Positions 1 to 64,000 of a stretch of DNA of 64,000 nucleotides are shown here, one piece after another. The notes under the pieces are model-generated. The model searched no databases. It saw only the letters and a list, made by a program, of their open reading frames with translations, and was not told the origin of the DNA. A program made the translations under genes and the position numbers. The stretch is taken from NCBI GenBank assembly GCA_023238725.1, contig CM041544.1, positions 322,501 to 386,500 of the forward strand. Reading direction: 5' to 3'. The DNA comes from Scortum barcoo. Taxonomy: Eukaryota > Chordata > Actinopteri > Centrarchiformes > Terapontidae. The first letter of the stretch is position 1. Each line of letters opens with the position of its first letter.

Positions 1-1883
1 CTTAAACAATAACTGAATGCGACATAATTTAATGACACTGTAGTTACCATGTATATTTGAAATCATTGGTAGTGAGCATCACAGCACTGTCATGGAATTA
101 GATTAGATTAATTAGTTTACATTAAACTTTATTGTTCCTTGGGAGGAATTCTTTTTCACAGCACTGTATGGGAAACACAACAGCAGGCAGACAACATGAA
201 AAACAGGACACATAGTCCCTCAGCAAGTCATGCTGTTTAAGGGTTGCAGTGGTTGCTTGATGTGTGTGACCTTAATCCGGTTTGTGACTGAAAGCATGTT
301 TAAGAAACAGGTTGAGCTGAACAATGCTTTTGGTACAACAGTAGGAAGAGATGGAGGGTGACACAGAGTCCTTTGAGTTTATGTGGATAGTCTTTAATGG
401 CTCCTTTTTTTAATGTTCTTATGCTGGTCAAAACTGATGTTATTATCTAGCGAAAAAAAAACACACCAGCTTCTCATCAAGGGGGGCGTGTCTCCTGATC
501 CCTGCATATCCACATGCTGCCTTTTTGGCATTTAAAATGCCCTCTTTCTGTCCATCAACAAAGTTATTTTTTCTGGTATAAACCTCCCCAACAAGATCTT
601 CTAGTTCACTTTGCGTGAAATAGCTTATTTTACCCTTTCTGTTGGTGTCGCTATGGTCATCTTCATGCAGTCAGGTAGAATAATTATTAATTAGGGGAGT
701 TTCACTGACTATACGCAACTATGGGCATGACATGAGGCCCACATAATGTGGCACACATTCTGAGTTGATTGTGATTCATAAAGGGAAACCGGTGTAGGAT
801 GTGCATGTGCACAGTGTTATAAATCAAAATATTTTTGTGCGTACGAACTTTCTGTGTTTCATCCATACGCAACGTTTTGAAGTTAATTTTATGTACAGTT
901 TTATAAATGAGGCCCTATAGCTCCAGAATACATCACCAGTATAGTGTTAGCATCCTCAGCTAACAGCTCTGCTGGTGTAAGCATTAGGGAAAATGTAAAT
1001 AAAGCTGACAACAACAGTCAGAAATTCCCAGGGAAGGTAGTAGGGATGAAGAGACATGGTCAGCATCTCTAGTTCAATTGTGCAGTGGACTTTGATGCTG
1101 TTATTCCACCTATTATTGATTTAGAGGCAGACCCTGTTCTGTCTGACCTGATAATGGAGAAGCTGTCCAGACAGACATTGGCATTGGAGACAGCCCCATC
1201 TGGCCAGGTCTCCGATAGGACAATGATCCAAGTGTTCCTGAAAGCCCCTTTATTAAATAAACTCCTCCTTTTCTGATGTGTATCCCTTTTCTTCCTCTTT
1301 TCATCTTCTGAAGCTCCAACCTAGAGCCACAGTAGGCTTGGAGATGCATAGCAAGGCCCAGAATTACAGTAGTTCCTCGCAGCTATCGGTGAGTACCCAT
1401 TGCTGGTATCATATGAGACCATCATGCATAAGCCATAGCACTGCCAGTACAATACTGATGACTTTGAAAGGTATGACCATGTTTGTTCAGTGCAGGGAAA
1501 TTAACAAATAAAGATGAGATGAGACACAGTGCGCCCAAATGAAATGCAGTGGGCCAGAGCAGAGTACAGTTTTGTGCTGTTGCAGCAGCACATGCACTAG
1601 AAAGATTCCATATATCCCAGGGAATACCATAGAGATTAAGGTGCATTATTACGGAAATTGGCCCCTGTGTATGGTCCTCTGGGTCTACCTGCTGTCTCTA
1701 AGGCCATTTGACAAGGGTCCATCACACCTGAATCAAACAACCAATCAGAACAGAGTATCTGACAGAGCATCAGCTGCTGCTCCTGCACAGACTCCACTTC
1801 ACGGTGCATGCACCAAACAATGTGATAACAGCAGCCAGCAGTGAGATTGTCCTCTTTCAGTTAACGCTTTGCTTGTTGCAATA
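1..1883. other. intron, downstream side of exon w50; possible transposon relics
   Basis: No coding exon seen. Around 700-915 is a block with direct TACGCAAC motifs ending in TTTATAAATGAGGCC, which resembles ends of teleost Harbinger-like elements. A short frame near 1085-1276 may be part of the same relic. I could not identify either firmly. Confidence 0.35.
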
Positions 1884-2930
1884 TACACTACTCACAAAAA
1901 GTTAGGGATGTTGTGTTGCTCATGCAGAGGCACAATGACTGGATTAATGATGTTATTCAGGTAGTATCGGCTTGTCATAGTACCATTCACAAGGTGTAGG
2001 GCAGTTCTGTATTTACTAGACACACCTGCCCAGACTGGAACACCACCACCTCCAAAGGCTTGTCTGGTGACAACAGTGGCGGATGCATAGCGTTCTCCTT
2101 GACATTTCCAACAGCATTAGCGGACCTAATTTCTGCTCAATATGAATCAACTTTCATCAGAGAACAGCACTGAGGCCCACTGGTTCCTCATCCAGCACAA
2201 ATGCTCTTGGCCCATGCAAGATGATGACGCCTGTGCCTGGTGGTGTGGTTAGGTATCATTACAGGTCATCTAGCATGCAGACCATGCTGATGTAAACGGT
2301 TTCGAATGGTCTGACGTGACACTCAGGTGCCTCTCATCTCCCTTAAATGTGCCTGGAGTTGAGTGGCATTCATCATCCAGTTCCGCAGGGCACTGTTCAC
2401 AATGAAGTGGTCATCAGCAAGGTATGTGGCCAAAGGACGTTCACTTCTATGCTTTTCTGTGACTCTTCCAGTCTCTCAGTGTCTCTGTTATAAGCTGCTG
2501 ATGACACTCTGTGACACTCTAAGCTCAGTGGCAACTTCCCTCTGAGAACATCCTATCTGAAGCCTTGCAATGGCGAGTACTGTACTGTTGATCACTTGTT
2601 ATGTGGGGCCTTGGTCTTGTGATGTCAAAATGTGAAACGCTTGATGAAGAGGACTGTTTAAATACAAATTGTCATTGAACCAGATCATTCAGTGGTTAAT
2701 TCATGGATCAGACACTTGTTGTGATTTATGCGTTGTGATTTAATCTTCTCTGTTAGAGAACAGTGTGTTATGCAATAAGTACTGAAACGTTGAAGAGTTA
2801 GACATGTCCATTCAAAAGTTTAGATAAGGTCAAGTTAAGTTCACCTGTAAAGGTTATAGTGCATTTTAGGTGCATCATCCTGAAATTTCATCCGAAAGCC
2901 GAATATTCCTAACTTTTTGTGAGTAGTGTA
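1884..2930 (-). mobile_element. degenerate Tc1/mariner-like transposon with 23-bp terminal repeats
   Basis: The ends are perfect 23-bp inverted repeats beginning TACACTACTCACAAAAAG, next to TA dinucleotides. Inside, the minus strand gives scraps of a Tc1-like transposase: an FSDES catalytic block, then FGGGGVPVWAGVS and LNNIINPVIVPLHEQH, broken by stops. The sequence ends before the second catalytic block, so the copy is internally truncated and inactive. Confidence 0.8.
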
Positions 2931-3469
2931 TGTTTAAAGTTATGCTCCCAAGCAAGTCCCAGCTTGAGAGCAACGTGTGTGTCTTTGACGAGCCTGCTGT
3001 TTGAGCCTGTGAGGTTCAATGCAACAGACACACAACAAAAGTGTTTGTTGTGTAGTATGTGGGGTGTATTGCAGATCAATAATTAATTGTTCTTTTGTAG
3101 ATTGTTTGTCACTGCAGATTTGTTTAAGTTTACTTGTGCTGTTCTCATACAACTTTGTTTAGATTATTTTACTTTCATTTTGTATGTACTTTGGTTTGGG
3201 ACTCAGTATAGACCCAGTGGCGTGAGTAGCCAAGTCCCTCATCAACACTTCATCGTAATTGTGTGTGTGTGGTCATTTTGCACTCCTTGCTTCATCAATT
3301 ACACCCTTCTCACCTTTTTTTTTGCAGTGCATGTGTGCATATAGGGCCTAGGCATGTGCATGGTACGTAACCTACCCAATATTAATTAATCCCCTGCTAT
3401 ACTGAACTTATTCTTCAGGGAAAACCTTAATTCTGTCTTTTATTGACTGGCAAGTATATCTGTGAGTTT

Positions 3470-3815
3470 ATCGTGCCAAAATTGGACTTCAAAATGGCAG
3501 ACGTCCTGTTGGAGTTAGAGAATGGCTCCAAGAGACTTTTTTGTATGTCTTGTTACAAAAAAACATGTACATAGGTGGTGCCATTGAGCCATTTTTGGAA
3601 ACCTGTACCCGGGACTCATAAAATACACAATATTACACCAGGGCATGTGCAAAATTTCATGAGTTTTGAGCACCTTTAGGCTGTCTAAAAGGCAATTCAT
3701 TTAGGAACTGAATAATAAAAACAACAATAAAAACAATAAAAACGTTTAGAAATAAAAATAAAAGCAGCGCTTACAATCGGGCCTTGTACCATGTGGTGCT
3801 CAGGCCCTAATTAGA
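3470..3815. repeat. probable dispersed repeat relic
   Basis: A block containing an AATAAAAACAATAAAAAC run and ending GGGCCTTGTACC...CAGGCCCTAATTAG resembles a common teleost dispersed repeat. No second copy was found in this window, so the call rests on resemblance only. Confidence 0.3.
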
Positions 3816-4301
3816 CTGTGTGCGAGTGACGCCACAGGGCAGGGCTTTGGAGGCAAGCTGGAGGGCACCATAGAGAGAGGAGAAGGGACCAGGAAGTTGT
3901 CCTCACTTTAATTTTCATTTTTTCCTTATCTTACAGACTGTTGCCTTAAAATGTAAAAACTGTAACAGATTCTCATATAAAAACCTGTTCTTAATTTGTC
4001 AATCTTTTCTCCTGTTTATTAACATACATACATTTTACTCATTTGTACAAACTTTTGTACCTGTAAATTTTACTCTAGTGTCAGTTACAGAACTCTGCTG
4101 CTCCTGTCTCCTGGTTTCCTTGACCTCCTGTTTTAGTTTAGATCAGTTGAAGGGGTGCTTGTGATTATCCCTAGATAATAACTGGTCTTGGAGTTTGGTA
4201 TGTGTTTTACTTATTTTGGATTGGTCTTTCAATTTTTTAAAATTATTATATATGTATATTTCCAAACCATGTATATGTTGTTGTGAGTATGTGTTCCTTA
4301 C

Positions 4302-61385
<57,084 letters not shown>

Positions 61386-62361
61386 CTGAAAGAAAAAAAT
61401 AGGAGGTGAGAGAGACAGAACGGAAATCAAATGTGATGAAACATAGTTCAGCGTAAAGTTAAATATGACATAAAATAAAGAACTCAATTTCAAATAAATA
61501 GAGTAAAATACATACAATTAGACAATGAGAAGATGTACATGTATGTTTGAGTAACATTAGTTAAAATGAAATTGAGCAGTATTTAAGGAATTACTGGGTC
61601 TTTGAAAAAAACACAACATTCAAAGTTGGCCCCTCCTCCCTTAAAGCACACACATTTCTAATGATCCCACCTGCTTATTATCTGGTTACGTTTTTGAGTC
61701 TCACACCTTCCACCCTGTATGCTGTTATTGGTTGGGGGCTGCACATTACTACCCAAAGAATGATTTCCAGAAATGTCCCAAACTTAGCAAAATAAGAAAA
61801 TCAAGGCAAAGGCAGATACAGACACTGCTATATGCTTCTAGTGAGTCAGAGGTGACAATTGAGAGTTATTTTTATATAAGTCTATATATTGTTATTAGAA
61901 ATATCCTACTCTTTATACCCTTGAAAGTGGTGATCAACAGGACATTTTGACCTAGGCTAGGATAGGCTAAGCCTCCAAAAAAGTAATAAATAACAAATTG
62001 TATGACTACCTGATTATTATTTGTTTGCAGCAGCAGACAAATAGAAGCCTCTGTTTTATTTCTATTTCTTATTAAGTGCAAAACAAAACTATGTATTTTT
62101 ATAATTATTTTTATACATAAACATATTATGTGCATGTAATTACGGTCAAATTAGATCAAGGGGCAGCAATGCAGTACAGAGCCATGTTGTGTTTGCGATG
62201 CTATGACTAACAGTTCTGTTCTCCTTCTATCAATGAGTATCTTATTAATAAGAAGCCATTTTAGCCCAGTCCAATTTTAGGAGTGCAGATTCAGGTCAAT
62301 GACACCCATCGTGACAAGATAATCACATGCAAAGCAGAGTGGCCTCTTATAACCTGGTATT
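61386..62361. other. intron sequence upstream of w1, nothing recognised
   Basis: Upstream coding exons of piezo1 were looked for here and not found. Confidence 0.45.
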
Positions 62362-63495
62362 ATGCCCGTTATTCAGGAGACATCAGATTACCAGAGCACA
62401 TTTTCACGCATGACTGCGTGGCCACCCAACAGCTCCAACACCATCATCAAATTTGCTGACGACACGACCGTCAGTCATTGGCCTGATCACCAGGCGACGA
62501 TGAGACGGCCTACAGAGGAGGAGGTCAGAGCCCTGACATCTTGGTGCCAGGACAACAACCTCCATCTCAACGTCAGCAAAACTAAGGAGCTGATCGTGGA
62601 CTTCAGGAGGAGGCAGAGAGAGGAACACACCCCCCTCTCCATCAACGGGACTACGGTGGAGAGTCAAAGTCAACAGCTTCAGGTTCCTCGGGGTTCACAT
62701 CAGCGAGGACCTCACCTGGACTCATCACACTGACTTTATCACAAAGTCAGCCAGACATCGCGGCTCTTCTTCCTCCTGGCTGCGGAGGCTCAACATGGAC
62801 TCCAGGATACTATGCAATTTCTACAGGTGCACCATAGAGAGGATCCTGACTGGCTGCATCACCGCCTGGTACAGCAGCTGCACCGCCCTCAACCGTAAGG
62901 ACTCTACAGAGGGTGGTGAAAGCTGCTCAGCACATCACCAGGACGGAGCTGCCATCCATGGAGGACCTCTACACCCAGCGGTGTAGGAAGAAGGCCACCA
63001 AAATCATTAAGGACCCAGTCAGTCACCCCAGCTACAAACTGTTCTGCTGCCTGTCTGCCAGGCCGTCTGGCCAACGGTTCCAGCAGCATTCTGAGCCCTG
63101 AACCACAAGGCTCAGGGACAGCTTCATACCGCATGAGGCCATAAGACTTTTAAACTGTGTTCACAACACCACCACTTCTTAATAACCCACCACTTCTGCT
63201 GTGTATACTCTCTATTGTATATATTTCTAACTTACATTTACAGTTATATTTATTGCATAACTTATATTTTAAGGTCTTTACTTATTTTATTACTCTTGTT
63301 TATTATTTATGTTTAAATTTTATTTTATTTGTTATTTTATTTTCTAAATTATCTTTTTGCCTTTCTTGCTTCTTGTTTCTTGTTTCTTTAGCATTGTTAG
63401 GAAGAGCCTGGGACTTAAGAATTTCATTACCAATGATTGCTGATGTAATTGTTGTGTAATGACAATAAATTCTTGAATCTTGAATCTTGAATCAT
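62362..63495 (+). mobile_element. LINE 3' portion with RT FADD box
   Basis: Plus strand gives NTIIKFADDTTVSHWPDHQA (the RT catalytic box in FADD form), WCQDNNLHLNVSKTKELIVD, then LPSMEDLYTQRCRKKATKII and LSARPSGQRF after frameshifts. It ends in GACAATAAATTCTTGAATCT with a short TTGAATC tandem tail. 5'-truncated, inactive. Confidence 0.87.
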
Positions 63496-64000
63496 TAATT
63501 CTGTGTATGGTGCAAATGCTGCTATATCACGTTTTGATGACATGGTATGATGAAACTGCTGTGATGATTATGATTTGATAATTTACAATATGAAATAGAG
63601 TAAAATTATGACAATTAAGCATCAGAATGTAAAATGTGCTTTGCCACACTATTTTTTCATTATTTATTTCTATCAACATTATACTAACTGTTAAAAGACC
63701 ATGTGTGGTTCTGTGTTTTCATGTCATGCTGCTCTGCACTGCAAACATAATTTCCTGGAAAAAACGATTCTTCACTTAATGAGCTATCATGTGTCATGTG
63801 TCACTGTGATTGGCACAGCTGTTCCAGTGATGTGACTGGCTGAGAGTATTTTTATTAATCACTATACCCTCCGATATATATTCTAACACACCCACTTGTT
63901 TTACACTTTGCCAAGTTTTTCAAACATTTTTCTTACAAAGCAAGTGTTACTCCTGAGATTGGCTACACTGCTGTTGAATCTGTACAGCCATTCCAAGACA
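63496..64000. other. intron or upstream sequence, nothing recognised
   Basis: The end of the window shows no exon of piezo1 and no clear repeat. Confidence 0.4.

Noticed and set aside
1085..1276. 63-codon frame that might have been a terminal piezo1 exon
   Set aside because: It lies on the plus strand and its sequence has no similarity to the PIEZO C-terminal domain.

Overview
This is a gene-sparse, transposon-rich stretch of vertebrate nuclear DNA, most probably from a ray-finned (teleost) fish. The DNA is AT-rich, coding blocks are short (60-260 bases) and bounded by GT/AG splice sites, and the interspersed repeats are typical of teleosts: Tc1-like transposons, a Rex3/RTE retroelement, L2-like LINEs and a Penelope-like element. 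There is no sign of prokaryotic gene organisation.

One host gene dominates. On the minus strand, from about 61.4 kb down to 4.3 kb, I could place 50 consecutive coding exons of a PIEZO mechanosensitive cation channel, called w1 to w50 here in transcription order. Every exon junction keeps the reading frame: the exons sum to 7345 nt, which is 2447 whole codons plus two bases at each end, and I saw no in-frame stop. The protein resembles vertebrate PIEZO1 more than PIEZO2, for example at ISPPSR and IEGSSG in the cap, GLWDHE in the cytosolic linker and EYRAATDVYALMFL before the last blade unit. The first coding exons (start codon and first membrane helices) and the last exon (inner pore helix and C-terminal domain) are not visible and should lie just outside the window. 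In protein order the exons give the N-terminal blade (w1-w25), beam (w26-w27), acidic and linker segments (w28-w34), further blade units with a cytosolic linker (w35-w42), anchor (w43-w44), outer helix (w45) and most of the extracellular cap (w45-w50).

The introns carry almost everything else. From low to high coordinates: a degenerate Tc1-like element with a perfect 23-bp terminal repeat (1.9-2.9 kb); an L2-like LINE and an inverted copy of its own 3' tail (7.0-9.3 kb); a repeat family present at 9.7 and 36.0 kb; a second LINE (15.9-17.6 kb) and a teleost dispersed repeat (18.0-18.3 kb); a nested nest of Penelope-like, Rex3 and Harbinger-like pieces (21.1-24.6 kb); LINE remnants at 30.5, 33.0, 44.6, 54.1 and 62.4 kb; an internally tandem repeat (43.5-43.9 kb); a long TA/TG microsatellite (56.2 kb); and a fairly complete Tc1-like transposon with about 210-bp inverted repeats (59.4-61.0 kb).

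The most unusual observations are two stray copies of piezo1 exons inside piezo1 introns. One is a nearly identical, same-orientation copy of the end of exon w14 at 38.39-38.50 kb. It has a usable-looking splice acceptor and donor, and would shift the frame if included. The other is a decayed, inverted copy of exon w8 at 45.00-45.17 kb. I found no second host gene, no RNA gene, no CRISPR array and no virus.
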